DNA from: Sulfuritalea sp.
Lineage (GTDB): Bacteria; Pseudomonadota; Gammaproteobacteria; Burkholderiales; Rhodocyclaceae
Assembly (NCBI GenBank): GCA_030651305.1
Contig: JAUSCI010000046.1
Span: 62,001-126,000 of the forward strand
Reading direction: 5' to 3'
DNA length: 64,000 nt
Part shown: positions 17,550 to 26,261 of the stretch, in pieces
How the letters are laid out: each line of letters opens with the position of its first letter
Position numbering within the stretch: position 1 is the first letter of the stretch
Translations under genes and position numbers: made by a program
The notes under the pieces: model-generated
Told to the model about the DNA's origin: nothing
Seen by the model: the letters and a program-made list of their open reading frames with translations, nothing else
Databases searched by the model: none

Positions 17550-18889
17550 TACAGAACATAACGTGAGAGATCTTCGTTCTTCGCCAGTTCGCCCAGCTTC
17601 ACGTCGACATAGCCGCCATCAATGACCAGCCGTTCGCCGCCGCGTTTCCCAGCGTCGAAGGAGATTTCCTCGAGCAGCTTCTCCATCACCGTGTAAAGCC
17701 GGCGGGCGCCGATGTTTTCGGTCTTTTCATTGACCTGGAAGGCGATCTCGGCCAGGCGCTTGATACCGTCGGCGGCAAATTCCAGCGTCACGTCTTCGGT
17801 CGCCAACAGGGCCTGGTACTGGCGTGTCAGGCAAGCATCGGTCTGCGTCAGGATGCGCTCGAAATCGTCGACCGACAGCGAATCGAGTTCGACGCGGATC
17901 GGAAAGCGGCCCTGCAGTTCGGGAATCAGGTCGGAGGGCTTGGCCAAGTGAAACGCGCCGCTGGCGATGAACAGGATGTGATCGGTCTTGATCATGCCGT
18001 ACTTGGTGGACACCGTAGTGCCCTCGACCAGCGGCAGGAGGTCGCGCTGCACGCCCTGGCGCGATACCTCGGCGCCGTGCGACTCCGAGCGTGAGGCTAT
18101 CTTGTCTATCTCGTCGAGGAACACGATGCCGTTCTGCTCGACGTTCTTCAGCGCGTCGGCCTTCACTTCCTCGTCGTTGATCAGGCGCGCGGCTTCTTCG
18201 TCGGCGAGCGACTTCAGCGCCTCCTGAATGTTCATCTTGCGCATCCGCTTCTTGCCGCCGCCGATGTTCTGGAACATGCCCTGTATCTGCTGCGTCAGGT
18301 CTTCCATGCCCGGCGGGGCGAAGATCTCCATGCTGGCCTGCGGTGCGGCGACTTCGATGTCGATTTCCTTGTCGTCGAGTTCGCCTTCGCGCAGCTTCTT
18401 GCGGAATTTCTGCCGCGTCGCACCGGACCCAAACCCAGCTTCCGCCGTCTCGCCAGCGCCGACTCCTCGCGCCGGGGGCAGCAACACATCCAGCACGCGA
18501 TCTTCGGCGGCATCCATGGCGCGGTCACGAACGACGCGCATGGCTTCTTCGCGGGCATTCTTGATCGCCGTCTCGGCCAGATCGCGAATGATGGTATCCA
18601 CATCGCGGCCGACGTAGCCGACCTCGGTAAACTTGGTCGCCTCGATCTTGATGAAAGGGGCATGGGCAAGCCGCGCCAGGCGTCGCGCGATTTCCGTCTT
18701 GCCGACGCCGGTCGGACCGATCATCAGGATATTCTTCGGCGTGATCTCGGTGCGCAGCGGCTCGGCCACCTGCATCCGACGCCAGCGGTTGCGCAGGGCA
18801 ATCGCCACGGCGCGCTTGGCGCGCGACTGGCCGACGATATTCTTGTCGAGCTCGGAAACGATTTCTGCGGGGGTCATTGATTGCATCAA
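17549..18889 (-). CDS. hslU: ATP-dependent protease ATPase subunit HslU (ClpY)
   Basis: A 446-residue AAA+ unfoldase that feeds substrates to HslV. Walker A is G-P-T-G-V-G-K-T at 58-65 and Walker B is [10 protein letters not shown]; sensor 2 and the C-terminal Y-V-L tail that docks into HslV are present. The I domain contains [14 protein letters not shown], as in E. coli. Just before it the variable I-domain linker reads [11 protein letters not shown], which is a copy of the dispersed repeat, so the word has settled in a tolerant loop. A hairpin separates it from hslV upstream. Confidence 0.96.
   Translation of the reverse strand: MMQSMTPAEIVSELDKNIVGQSRAKRAVAIALRNRWRRMQVAEPLRTEITPKNILMIGPTGVGKTEIARRLARLAHAPFIKIEATKFTEVGYVGRDVDTIIRDLAETAIKNAREEAMRVVRDRAMDAAEDRVLDVLLPPARGVGAGETAEAGFGSGATRQKFRKKLREGELDDKEIDIEVAAPQASMEIFAPPGMEDLTQQIQGMFQNIGGGKKRMRKMNIQEALKSLADEEAARLINDEEVKADALKNVEQNGIVFLDEIDKIASRSESHGAEVSRQGVQRDLLPLVEGTTVSTKYGMIKTDHILFIASGAFHLAKPSDLIPELQGRFPIRVELDSLSVDDFERILTQTDACLTRQYQALLATEDVTLEFAADGIKRLAEIAFQVNEKTENIGARRLYTVMEKLLEEISFDAGKRGGERLVIDGGYVDVKLGELAKNEDLSRYVL
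18443..18466 (+). repeat. Dispersed repeat copy 3, inside hslU
   Basis: An exact core CCAGCGCCGACT at 18453-18464 with the good left extension CCGCCGTCTCG. It lies in the variable I-domain linker of hslU and is translated on the minus strand as V-G-A-G-E-T-A. Confidence 0.8.
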
Positions 18890-18914
18890 AAGGCCTTTTG
18901 GTGAAACGTGAAAA

Positions 18915-18964
18915 GTGAAACGTGAAACGTGAAGGGCCCCTCTACATCACGTTTCACGTTTCAC
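18915..18964. repeat. Perfect 18-bp inverted repeat between hslV and hslU
   Basis: GTGAAACGTGAAACGTGA (18915-18932) is answered by its exact reverse complement at 18947-18964, with a 14-base loop centred on GGGCCC. A further related unit lies at 18901-18914. On the transcript this is a strong hairpin between the two cistrons. It could adjust the HslV:HslU ratio, or be a dispersed genomic repeat. Confidence 0.85.
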
Positions 18965-18970
18965 TCACTT

Positions 18971-19507
18971 TCATTCCAGAGTTTCGATCACGTGGTTCTG
19001 ATTGGTATAGATGCAAAGATCGCCGGCGATTTCCAGCGACTTCTTGACGATTTCGGCCGGCGTGAATTCGGTGTTCTCCAGCAGCGCGCGCGCGGCCGAT
19101 TGCGCATAGGCGCCGCCGCTGCCGATGGCGACCAGGCCGTACTCCGGCTCCAGCACGTCGCCATTGCCGGTGATGATCAGCGAGTGCTCGCGGTCGGCCA
19201 CCGAGAGCATGGCTTCCAGCCGGCGCAAGGCGCGGTCGGTACGCCAGTCCTTGGCCAGTTCCACGGCGGAACGCAGCAGGTTGCCCTGGTATTGCTCCAG
19301 CTTGGCCTCGAAGCGCTCGAACAGCGTGAAGGCGTCCGCCGTGCCGCCGGCAAAGCCAGCGAGTATCTGTTCGTTGTAGAGCCGCCGCACCTTGCGTGCG
19401 GTGGCCTTGACCACGATGTTGCCCAGCGTGACCTGGCCGTCGCCACCCAGCGCGACACTGCTGCCGCGGCGCACGGACAGGATGGTGGTGCCGTGATAGT
19501 GCTCCAT
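18971..19507 (-). CDS. hslV: ATP-dependent protease peptidase subunit HslV (ClpQ)
   Basis: A 178-residue proteasome-like peptidase. The initiator segment is removed to expose the N-terminal nucleophile Thr in T-T-I-L-S-V-R-R (Thr7 of the precursor, counting the Met at 19507). [15 protein letters not shown] and [10 protein letters not shown] are all conserved. The start at 19507 gives the usual short propeptide. It pairs with HslU downstream. Confidence 0.96.
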   Translation of the reverse strand: MEHYHGTTILSVRRGSSVALGGDGQVTLGNIVVKATARKVRRLYNEQILAGFAGGTADAFTLFERFEAKLEQYQGNLLRSAVELAKDWRTDRALRRLEAMLSVADREHSLIITGNGDVLEPEYGLVAIGSGGAYAQSAARALLENTEFTPAEIVKKSLEIAGDLCIYTNQNHVIETLE

Positions 19508-19535
19508 GGAAATCCTTGCAGGAAGAGTCGCTGAA

Positions 19536-20660
19536 TCAGATGACGCGGGAGCGCAACTCCGCAACATCCGTGAAGCCGAGCGTTTCCAGATACGCCGCGA
19601 TCAGGGTACTCAAGCCGATGATCCGCAGCTTCTTGCCGGCGGCGCGCAGCCGCGTCAGCACGTCCAGCAGGTGCATGGCACTGGCGCCATCGATGCGCGC
19701 CAGGTTGTAGGCGTCGATATCGAATTCGTCTCGGCCGGCCAGCGTCGCCTCCAGCGGGGCAAAGTCGTCGGCAGTGGCGCCCAGCAACTGGCCGCGCAGA
19801 ACAAAGCCGTCCACCTTCGATGCAGGCGGCTCCTTGCCCAGATTCCGTGCCGCAACGCTTGCCGGAAGCGCTTCCCACGAGGGCGGCGAAACCTCGAAGG
19901 TGACGGCGTAGTTCACCGCGGCCTCTTCGAAGGCGTCCTGGCGGAATGCCTGCTGATAAAGCTCCAGCAGCAGCAGCCACATGGCCTCATCCTTGCGCTC
20001 GCCCGGTACCAGTTTCGCCGCCAGGATCCCGGCCAGATGCTCGGGACTGCCGAACACAAACTCCTTCTTTGCCCTCTTCAGGGCGGCCATCGCGCGCATC
20101 AACAACGTGGCGCCATTGTTATCGGCATTGACCAGCTTTGCCAGGTCCATGCGCACGATGGTGCTGGTGGCCGCCAGCTTCATGGTCTGTTTGAGGACGT
20201 CGCCGATGCCGGCATCGAGCACGCCGCTCAGGGAAACATGGGCCCGCCCGCCGCTGCTTTCGCTGGCTACGTGCGGGCCTTCGAGCACGGCACTCCAGCC
20301 TGGCGGGGATTTCTCGAAACGACGCGCAAAGGTCAGGGCCAGAGCGTCGAAGGCCGGACGGCGCCCCAGCACCTGCAGCAGGTCAAACAGGCAGCCCCAG
20401 GCACGCACTGCGGATTCGCCAAGGTCTTCACCATTCTTGATCGCCATTTCCAGCCGGCGCATGGCTTCCAGTTCCTGCCCGGCGGCATACATTGCCGCAG
20501 CCTCTGCCATCGCCGGCGGCAGTGGAGCGCGTACCGGTCTAGGGGATGGCGAAGCCGAAGGCGGCGGCGGAATTTCAGGCGCAACAGGCTCTTCCGGCGG
20601 CGTGTCGAACGCGCCGGGCACCGTGAAATCGAGGGACATCAGATCGTCGTCGTCTACCAC
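19536..20660 (-). CDS. STAS-domain-like protein upstream of hslV
   Basis: A 374-residue soluble protein. It starts with an acidic, Pro-rich disordered segment (residues 1-50), then a helical region (50-130), then two regions resembling STAS domains: one around 150-225 (V-S-L-S-G-V-L-D...V-R-M-D-L-A-K-L...N-N-G-A-T-L-L) and one at the C-terminus (about 285-374, including [19 protein letters not shown]). STAS domains act in nucleotide-linked protein switches; no partner is visible here. It lies 28 bases before hslV on the same strand, so it may share its transcript. Function unknown. Confidence 0.65.
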   Translation of the reverse strand: MVDDDDLMSLDFTVPGAFDTPPEEPVAPEIPPPPSASPSPRPVRAPLPPAMAEAAAMYAAGQELEAMRRLEMAIKNGEDLGESAVRAWGCLFDLLQVLGRRPAFDALALTFARRFEKSPPGWSAVLEGPHVASESSGGRAHVSLSGVLDAGIGDVLKQTMKLAATSTIVRMDLAKLVNADNNGATLLMRAMAALKRAKKEFVFGSPEHLAGILAAKLVPGERKDEAMWLLLLELYQQAFRQDAFEEAAVNYAVTFEVSPPSWEALPASVAARNLGKEPPASKVDGFVLRGQLLGATADDFAPLEATLAGRDEFDIDAYNLARIDGASAMHLLDVLTRLRAAGKKLRIIGLSTLIAAYLETLGFTDVAELRSRVI

Positions 20661-20697
20661 TGATCTGTTTTATCATTGGGGATCGAACATTATAGCT

Positions 20698-21489
20698 CTA
20701 ACTTGCGGGCCGCCGGCCCGAGACTCCGAGTCCGCCAAGCGCCAGCAGGCACAGGCAGCAGACCACGGTAGCCCCGGCCGGAAGATCGACGTACAGAGAC
20801 AGTCCAAGACCCATGGCATAGCCCGCCGCGCCCATCGCATAGGCAAGGACGATGCGGCGCGCACCACTGAAGGCGCGCGTCGCCACGGCCGGAGCAATCA
20901 GGCTGGTGAACACCAGCAGCACGCCGACCAGTTGCACCGAGGCCGTCACCGTGACGGCGAACAACAGATAGAAGCCGAGTCGCGGCCAGCGTTGCGCCGG
21001 CCCCAGCCACAAGGCCAGGACACCAACATAGAGCATTGCCACGGGCAGCAATTGCTGCCAGCTCACCCACAGCAATTGGCCGGCCAGCAGATCGCGCAGA
21101 TGCTCGCCGCCATGCGGGCTATGCGCCAGCAGGAGGATGCCGGCGGCCGCGGCAAAGACAAATACCAGGCCGATCAACGCTTCCTGGATATCCGGCCAGC
21201 GACGCTCGGTCCAGGTTAGCAGCAGCGCGCCGGCAACAGCGGCCAGACCCGCCGCGAGTTGGGCGCCAAGGCCGTGCGGGCCGAAATACGGCAACATGGC
21301 ATCGAGGTCGACCAGGCTCGCGGCGACCGCCCCGAAAGCCGCCACCTGCGCCACGGCGAGATCGATGAAGATGATGCCGCGACGCAGGACCTCGATCCCC
21401 AAAGGTACATGGGTGGCGAGCACCAGCAGGCCGGCGACGAAAGGCGCCAGCAGCAGGCCGAGATCGAGTCCTTGCATTTCGGCGCTCAT
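20698..21489 (-). CDS. znuB: Zinc ABC transporter permease ZnuB
   Basis: A 263-residue ABC-3-family membrane subunit with about eight helices. The segment P-L-G-I-E-V-L-R-R-G-I-I-F-I-D-L-A-V-A-Q-V near residue 30 and the later V-G-V-L-L-V-F-T-S-L-I-A-P-A coupling region are typical for zinc or manganese importers. The start at 21489 overlaps the znuA stop by 4 bases. No ATPase gene lies on either side, so ZnuC must come from elsewhere or the system is incomplete. Confidence 0.86.
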   Translation of the reverse strand: MSAEMQGLDLGLLLAPFVAGLLVLATHVPLGIEVLRRGIIFIDLAVAQVAAFGAVAASLVDLDAMLPYFGPHGLGAQLAAGLAAVAGALLLTWTERRWPDIQEALIGLVFVFAAAAGILLLAHSPHGGEHLRDLLAGQLLWVSWQQLLPVAMLYVGVLALWLGPAQRWPRLGFYLLFAVTVTASVQLVGVLLVFTSLIAPAVATRAFSGARRIVLAYAMGAAGYAMGLGLSLYVDLPAGATVVCCLCLLALGGLGVSGRRPAS

Positions 21490-22379
21490 TTCAGGGGCTT
21501 CAGCAGCCGCGCCACGGTGTCGTCGAACAGCGTCGTCAGGTCTTTCGCTTCCGGTGTGCCGCCAACGGTGAAAGGCAGGACAGCGATCGGCAATTTGGCC
21601 TCGGCGGACAACCACTCGGCCGGGCGCGCGGAGTTGTAGGCGGCGCGGATCACCATGCGCGGGCGGCTGTTGGCGGCCTGGTCGCGCACATGGGCGAGAT
21701 GCGCAACGGTCGGCTCGACACCCGGCTTGGGTTCCAGCGTACCCACCTCGCGCAGACCCAGCCAGTCAAAAAGATAAGTCCAGGCCTTGTGCTGGGTAAT
21801 GACCGCTACGCCCTTGAGGGGCGCGGCGGCTTTTTCCCAGCGCAGCAGGCTGGCGTGCCAGCGTTCGCTGAAGCCGTGCCAGCGGCTGTCGTAGCCGGCG
21901 GCATGGGCGGGGTCGATTTCCTTCATGCGCTGCGCCAGGGCTTGGCCGACTTTCAGAAAATTGCGCGGATCGGTCTGGATATGCGGATTGCCGCCGGCAT
22001 GAACATCGCCGTCGGCCCGATCCAGCCGCGGCGGAATGTCGAGCATCGCGACATGGCGCGCCGCCTCGAAATAGCCCGGCTGGCCGGACTGGATGCGGCT
22101 GTTGCCGGATTCGCGCTGCACCGCCGGCAGCCAGCCGATTTCCAGCTCGGCGCCGGTGGCCAGCAGCAGATCGGCGCTGCGGGCGCGAGCGATCAGCGAG
22201 GGCCGGGCGTCGATGCGGTGAGGGTCCTGCAGGGCCGTGGTCGCGGTGAACACCTGCACCTGGTCGCCGCCGATTTCCTGCGCCAGGGCGGCCCATTCGG
22301 GCACCGTGGCGAAGACCTTGAGCGCCGCTGCGGCGGGCATGGCGGCCACGGCGAGAAGAACCAGCAATACACGTTTCAT
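21486..22379 (-). CDS. znuA: Zinc-binding periplasmic protein ZnuA
   Basis: A 297-residue cluster A-I solute-binding protein. It has a signal peptide (residues 1-20, ending A-A-A-A), the opening K-V-F-A-T-V-P-E-W-A, and metal-ligand candidates in D-P-H-R-I-D, G-G-N-P-H-I-Q-T-D-P and T-Q-H-K-A-W. The long His-rich loop of E. coli ZnuA is missing; only a short D-V-H-A-G-G-N-P-H stretch is present. GAAGGA lies at a good distance before ATG 22379, which favours that start over the longer frame. Confidence 0.88.
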   Translation of the reverse strand: MKRVLLVLLAVAAMPAAAALKVFATVPEWAALAQEIGGDQVQVFTATTALQDPHRIDARPSLIARARSADLLLATGAELEIGWLPAVQRESGNSRIQSGQPGYFEAARHVAMLDIPPRLDRADGDVHAGGNPHIQTDPRNFLKVGQALAQRMKEIDPAHAAGYDSRWHGFSERWHASLLRWEKAAAPLKGVAVITQHKAWTYLFDWLGLREVGTLEPKPGVEPTVAHLAHVRDQAANSRPRMVIRAAYNSARPAEWLSAEAKLPIAVLPFTVGGTPEAKDLTTLFDDTVARLLKPLK

Positions 22380-22455
22380 GATATTCCTTCGCAGGGCCGT
22401 CCCAAGAAGGAACAGCCAGGTATATGGAGCGGGCATTGCCCGCGAACGATAGTCA

Positions 22456-22476
22456 CCCCCTTCCTTGGGAAGGGGG
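22456..22476. terminator. GC-rich hairpin between porin gene and znuA
   Basis: CCCCCTTCC and GGAAGGGGG flank a 3-base loop just after the porin stop on the minus strand. It may attenuate or stop transcription between the porin gene and znuA. No clear Zur box was found in this 126-base gap. Confidence 0.4.
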
Positions 22477-22505
22477 CTGGGGGGAAGGGTGTCATAGAGT
22501 TTCTC

Positions 22506-23933
22506 CTAGAATTTGTGGGCGCCGTGGGCGCCAAGACCCATGATGTAATGAACCCAGACTTGATTGTCATTGACACCGGGCCAGCTCTGGTCGCGCGCGA
22601 CCTGGAAGCGGATGCGCGAGAACTCCGAGGGAGAGAAGTCCACCATCGCGGTGTGTCGCCTGGGCTTGAAGCTTTGCAGGATCGGCAAGTCGGCGGCGGT
22701 CAGTGTGCCGTTATCCACCAGCCCGACGGACAGGTTCGCGGCGGAAAGCTGGTCATAGCGGTAGCCGGCGCGCCAGTGTGGCATGAACTGCCAGATACCC
22801 TGGGCGTAGAGGCCGGTCTGGGTGGCGCGAAAAGCGTCGGTAGCGGTGCCGAGGCTCGCCGCTGTCGTGTCATAGGTCAGGTCACCCGACTCGTGGCGGC
22901 GGAACCACTCGCTCTGAAACTTGAAGCCGCCGTCCCTGGCATTGCCCTCCGGCGCCCATTTCCAGACGAAATCGAGCACTGTGGTGTTGCTCCTGCCGGA
23001 GAAGGCGTTGGTCACCAGCGTGTTGGTGCTGTCGACATCGTCATAAGTCCGGTCGCGCGGCTTGCTGGCGAAAAACGATGCGCCGGCGCGCCAGCTATTG
23101 GCCACGCCAACGTCGCCGCCGACATGGGCGAAAGCACTACCGGACATCAGGCCGTTCTTGTTGCGCTCGCCATCGTTGGCCGGAAAGCCGCGGGCGCGGC
23201 CGAGTTCGACGCCCAGCTCGACAAAAAGATCGGTCGGCGCCACCCACTTCAACTGCACGCCGTCGTAGCCGAGTTGCGGGCCGAAGAAGGCCTGGTAGGG
23301 CAACGCCGCGTTGGAGAAGTCCCAGGCATGCGGGTGCTGCTCGTTGGCATAACCGACGCCGGAGAAGAAGCGTCCGGCCTTGACGCCGAGGCCGTTGCCC
23401 AAGCCGATGGTCTGGATGTGGGCCTCCTCGACGCCGATCTCGTTGGCCGGCGAAATCGCGGCGAGGAAAGTACCGCGAAAGTGCGGATCGATGTTGGCCG
23501 AAATCGCCAGCTCCGATTCGCCGAGGTTCCACGCCCGCGCCTCGGGATTCAGCTCGCCGCCCGCCGGTAACAGGCCCTGGATGCGGCGCTCGCGACCGGC
23601 GGCGGCGGTCGGATCCTGGCGCGGGTCCTGCGAAGTATTGTTGTACATGCCGGAAAGGATCAGCGAGATTTCCGGATTGAAGGCGCTGGCCGTCGCCGCA
23701 GGCCGGTTGGCTTGCGCTGCCGCCTGGGCCTGGCCCGCCGTGACAGTGGCGCTCTCGGCTTGCCGGGTGGTATCGGCCAGCCGTTGTTCGAGGGCATTGA
23801 TGCGCTGCTCGTAGGATTTTTTCATCTCCGCGATTTCCTCGCGCAGGGCCTGCAGGTCGGCGTCGGCCGCCATGGCCGGAATACTTCCCAGCGCAGCGCA
23901 GGCGGCCAGCACGGAAATTGAAATTCGATTCAT
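22506..23933 (-). CDS. Outer-membrane porin-like protein with N-terminal coiled coil
   Basis: A 475-residue exported protein. After the signal peptide (ends A-M-A-A-D, about residue 22) comes a coiled-coil segment (about 25-60, E-E-I-A-E-M-K-K-S-Y-E-Q-R), an Ala/Gln linker, and then a long beta-rich domain with alternating aromatic residues ending in Phe, as in outer-membrane barrels. It lies between a DUF2946-like gene and znuA on the same strand, which suggests a role in zinc passage across the outer membrane; this is inference. Start ATG 23933 gives the signal peptide; the earlier frame does not. Confidence 0.72.
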   Translation of the reverse strand: MNRISISVLAACAALGSIPAMAADADLQALREEIAEMKKSYEQRINALEQRLADTTRQAESATVTAGQAQAAAQANRPAATASAFNPEISLILSGMYNNTSQDPRQDPTAAAGRERRIQGLLPAGGELNPEARAWNLGESELAISANIDPHFRGTFLAAISPANEIGVEEAHIQTIGLGNGLGVKAGRFFSGVGYANEQHPHAWDFSNAALPYQAFFGPQLGYDGVQLKWVAPTDLFVELGVELGRARGFPANDGERNKNGLMSGSAFAHVGGDVGVANSWRAGASFFASKPRDRTYDDVDSTNTLVTNAFSGRSNTTVLDFVWKWAPEGNARDGGFKFQSEWFRRHESGDLTYDTTAASLGTATDAFRATQTGLYAQGIWQFMPHWRAGYRYDQLSAANLSVGLVDNGTLTAADLPILQSFKPRRHTAMVDFSPSEFSRIRFQVARDQSWPGVNDNQVWVHYIMGLGAHGAHKF

Positions 23934-24008
23934 GATTGCTCCCGAAGCAAATGACAGGAACACGCCGCCAGGCACAAGGCCAGCGGCGCGGCAGAACGTC
24001 AAAGGGCT

Positions 24009-24359
24009 TTAGAGCAGGGGCGGCGCGCGGCTGCGAAACGCGGCGCAAAAACCAAAAGTCGGCGCTGGCGGTACGGCGGCGACAAGCGCTGCCGTCGGGG
24101 CGACAGGCATCGCCACGGCAAGATGCGCCGCCGGCGGCGCGGCAGCTACGCCGGCAACGGCAATGCAGGTCGTGCAGACATGCGACAACGCCAGCGCCGC
24201 GCCGTGATCGGCCTCTTCCTGTTGCGCGATTTCGCTGGCACCCCGCGCCGCGGCGGCGCCCGCAGCGTGCCCCAGCATGTGGGCCAGCGCGGCTTGTTGG
24301 CTGCCGACCAGCAGCAGGGAGAGAAGCAGGGCAAACAGCGGATGAAGAAGGCGGCGCAT
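24009..24359 (-). CDS. DUF2946-like small exported protein
   Basis: A 116-residue protein with a signal or anchor helix (residues 5-25), a His-rich middle, an H-V-C-T-T-C motif (about residue 60) and the C-terminal R-S-R-A-P-P motif typical of DUF2946 proteins, which are often found near metal transport genes. The His and paired Cys residues fit metal binding. The end of the gene carries a copy of the dispersed repeat, translated P-P-A-P-T-F. The start at ATG 24359 was chosen because the hydrophobic segment begins there. Confidence 0.6.
   Translation of the reverse strand: MRRLLHPLFALLLSLLLVGSQQAALAHMLGHAAGAAAARGASEIAQQEEADHGAALALSHVCTTCIAVAGVAAAPPAAHLAVAMPVAPTAALVAAVPPAPTFGFCAAFRSRAPPLL
24054..24080 (-). 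repeat. Dispersed repeat copy 4, in the DUF2946-like gene
   Basis: The core lies on the minus strand (AGTCGGCGCTGG at 24057-24068) with the full left extension CGCCGCCGTACCG. It is in frame near the 3' end of the gene. Confidence 0.78.
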
Positions 24360-24387
24360 GAGGTGTATCAGAACACAACGAGCACGA

Positions 24388-25575
24388 TCAATCAACCTGC
24401 AGCAGCAAGCCCTTCAGGTAGTCGCCTTCCGGGAACGCCAGGTCGACCGGATGATCGGCGGCGCCCTGCAGGCGCTGCACGACGCGCGCCGTGCGCCCAG
24501 CGTCGAGCGCAGCACCGGCGACGATCTTCTGGAACAGCTCGGCATTGATGCCGCCGGAACACGAGTAGGTCATCAACAACCCGCCCGGCGCCAGCAGACG
24601 CAAGGCGCCCAGATTGATGTCCTTGTAGGCCCGCGCGGCGCGCTCGGCATGCGCGGCGGTGTGGGCGAACTTGGGCGGATCGAGCACGATCAGGTCGTAG
24701 CTTTCGCCGCCGCGCATGTTGCGCAACTCGGTAAAGACATCGGCTTCGAGCCAGAGCGCACGCGACGCGTCAAGCTGCGGATTGAGGGCGAGGTTGCGCT
24801 GCGCCGTCGCCAGCGCCGGACCGGAACTGTCCATCGACACCACCTCGCGCGCGCCGCCGGCCAGCGCCTGCAGCGAGAAACCGGCCGTGTAGCAGAAGCA
24901 GTTGAGCACGCGCCGATCCGTCGCCAGTTCGGCGACGCGCCGGCGGTTATCGCGCTGGTCGAGATAGAAGCCGGTCTTGTGCCCGGCGAAAATATCGACC
25001 ACCATCTTCACACCGTTTTCCTCGATCACCAGTTCATCGCCGGAAGCCTCGCCAAGGAGCCAACCGGTAACGGGTTCGAGCCCTTCGAGACGGCGCACCT
25101 CGACATCCGACCGCTCAAAGATGCGCGCACAACCGGTGGCCTTGTGCAGGGAGTCTGCGATGGCAGCACGCCACTTGTCGGCACCGACCGTAGTCAGTTG
25201 CACCACCACAGTATCGGCATAGCGATCGGCGATGACGCCGGGCAGGCCATCGGATTCGGCGTGGATCAGGCGCAAGCCCTGTTGCCCCATCAGCTCCGGC
25301 AAGGCTGCGCGGCGCGTCACTGCCGCCGCGACGCGACGCTTGAAGAAGGCATGATCGATAGTTTCCGCAGGATCAAAGCTCCACACCCGGGCGCGAATCT
25401 GCGACGCCGGACTCCACGCCGCGCGCGCCAGGGGTCGGCCTTCATGCGAAACCACATCGACCGTATCGCCCGGCCGCGCCCGGCCGTCGAGTTGCGCAAC
25501 CGCGCCGGAGAACAGCCAGGGATGCCGGCGCAGAACGGATTTTTCCTTGCCGGGATGCAGGATCAGGGTAGCCAT
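24388..25575 (-). CDS. rlmI: 23S rRNA m5C methyltransferase RlmI-like
   Basis: A 395-residue class I methyltransferase. The N-terminal PUA-like domain (about 1-75) starts L-I-L-H-P-G-K-E-K-S-V-L-R-R-H-P-W-L-F. A central EEHEE-type domain follows, then the SAM-binding Rossmann domain with V-L-N-C-F-C-Y-T-A-G-F-S. D-P-P-K-F and the catalytic Cys in Y-S-C-S-G-G-I are present. In E. coli RlmI modifies C1962 of 23S rRNA. The membrane-protein gene upstream overlaps its start by 13 bases. Confidence 0.9.
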   Translation of the reverse strand: MATLILHPGKEKSVLRRHPWLFSGAVAQLDGRARPGDTVDVVSHEGRPLARAAWSPASQIRARVWSFDPAETIDHAFFKRRVAAAVTRRAALPELMGQQGLRLIHAESDGLPGVIADRYADTVVVQLTTVGADKWRAAIADSLHKATGCARIFERSDVEVRRLEGLEPVTGWLLGEASGDELVIEENGVKMVVDIFAGHKTGFYLDQRDNRRRVAELATDRRVLNCFCYTAGFSLQALAGGAREVVSMDSSGPALATAQRNLALNPQLDASRALWLEADVFTELRNMRGGESYDLIVLDPPKFAHTAAHAERAARAYKDINLGALRLLAPGGLLMTYSCSGGINAELFQKIVAGAALDAGRTARVVQRLQGAADHPVDLAFPEGDYLKGLLLQVD

Positions 25576-26261
25576 GGGTCTTCAGACGAATTCCTCGCCT
25601 CCGGGTCTGGCGGAATGGCTCGCGGCTTGAGCAGTCGGCTTGCAAGATTGAAGAGAACCGGCCACAGCAGATAGACCAGCGGCACCAGGTAGAACGTTTC
25701 CAGCGCTTCGCCAAACGCGTGCATGCCGCTCGATGCGTTCTGTTCGGCGACGATGCTGGCGACGGGTATCCCGGTCCGGTAGGAGGTCCAGGCGATCATC
25801 AGATCACGCAACAGCATCACGCACTGGTAGGCGAGCAACCAGACCGCAAGGAACAAGACGATCTCCAGCGGAATGCGCCAGTACAACTTCAGCTTGCGGG
25901 TGAACTGCTGATACATATCGCCGGGCACGGGCGATCGGTCGCCAAGCAGGGCAATCACGATGAAGCCGAAAGGGCCGGCGGCGGCCAGCACAAGCCAACT
26001 CAGGGAACGCTGCCGGGATATGAGCACCAGATAGCAGGTCGCTGCCCAGAGCACCAGCATCAGTATCGCCGTGGCGGCGACCACGCCCGTCTTGGCCAGT
26101 TCCAGCAAGTGGTAATCACGCGCGTAATCGGCATGACTGCGCGCCATTTCCGGGTCGATCAGGCTGGCCAGAGCGGCACCCGCGATCATGACAACGGGGA
26201 TTGCCAGGTAACAGACGATGGCCAGCATGTAATGACGTCTGGGCAGGCGCAAATCCTCCAT
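25563..26261 (-). CDS. Unknown multi-pass membrane protein
   Basis: A 232-residue protein with about five or six hydrophobic helices (around 12-33, 55-78, 85-108, 128-150, 190-215) and no motif I can name. It is tightly placed: its ATG shares one base with the stop of the DUF748 gene upstream (TGATG), and its end overlaps rlmI. This argues for co-expression with the envelope protein upstream. Function unknown. Confidence 0.65.
   Translation of the reverse strand: MEDLRLPRRHYMLAIVCYLAIPVVMIAGAALASLIDPEMARSHADYARDYHLLELAKTGVVAATAILMLVLWAATCYLVLISRQRSLSWLVLAAAGPFGFIVIALLGDRSPVPGDMYQQFTRKLKLYWRIPLEIVLFLAVWLLAYQCVMLLRDLMIAWTSYRTGIPVASIVAEQNASSGMHAFGEALETFYLVPLVYLLWPVLFNLASRLLKPRAIPPDPEARNSSEDPWLP

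Noticed and set aside
24796-24816. CGCCGTCGCCAGCGCCGG in rlmI
   Set aside because: Only nine core bases match before divergence, so it is not counted as a copy.
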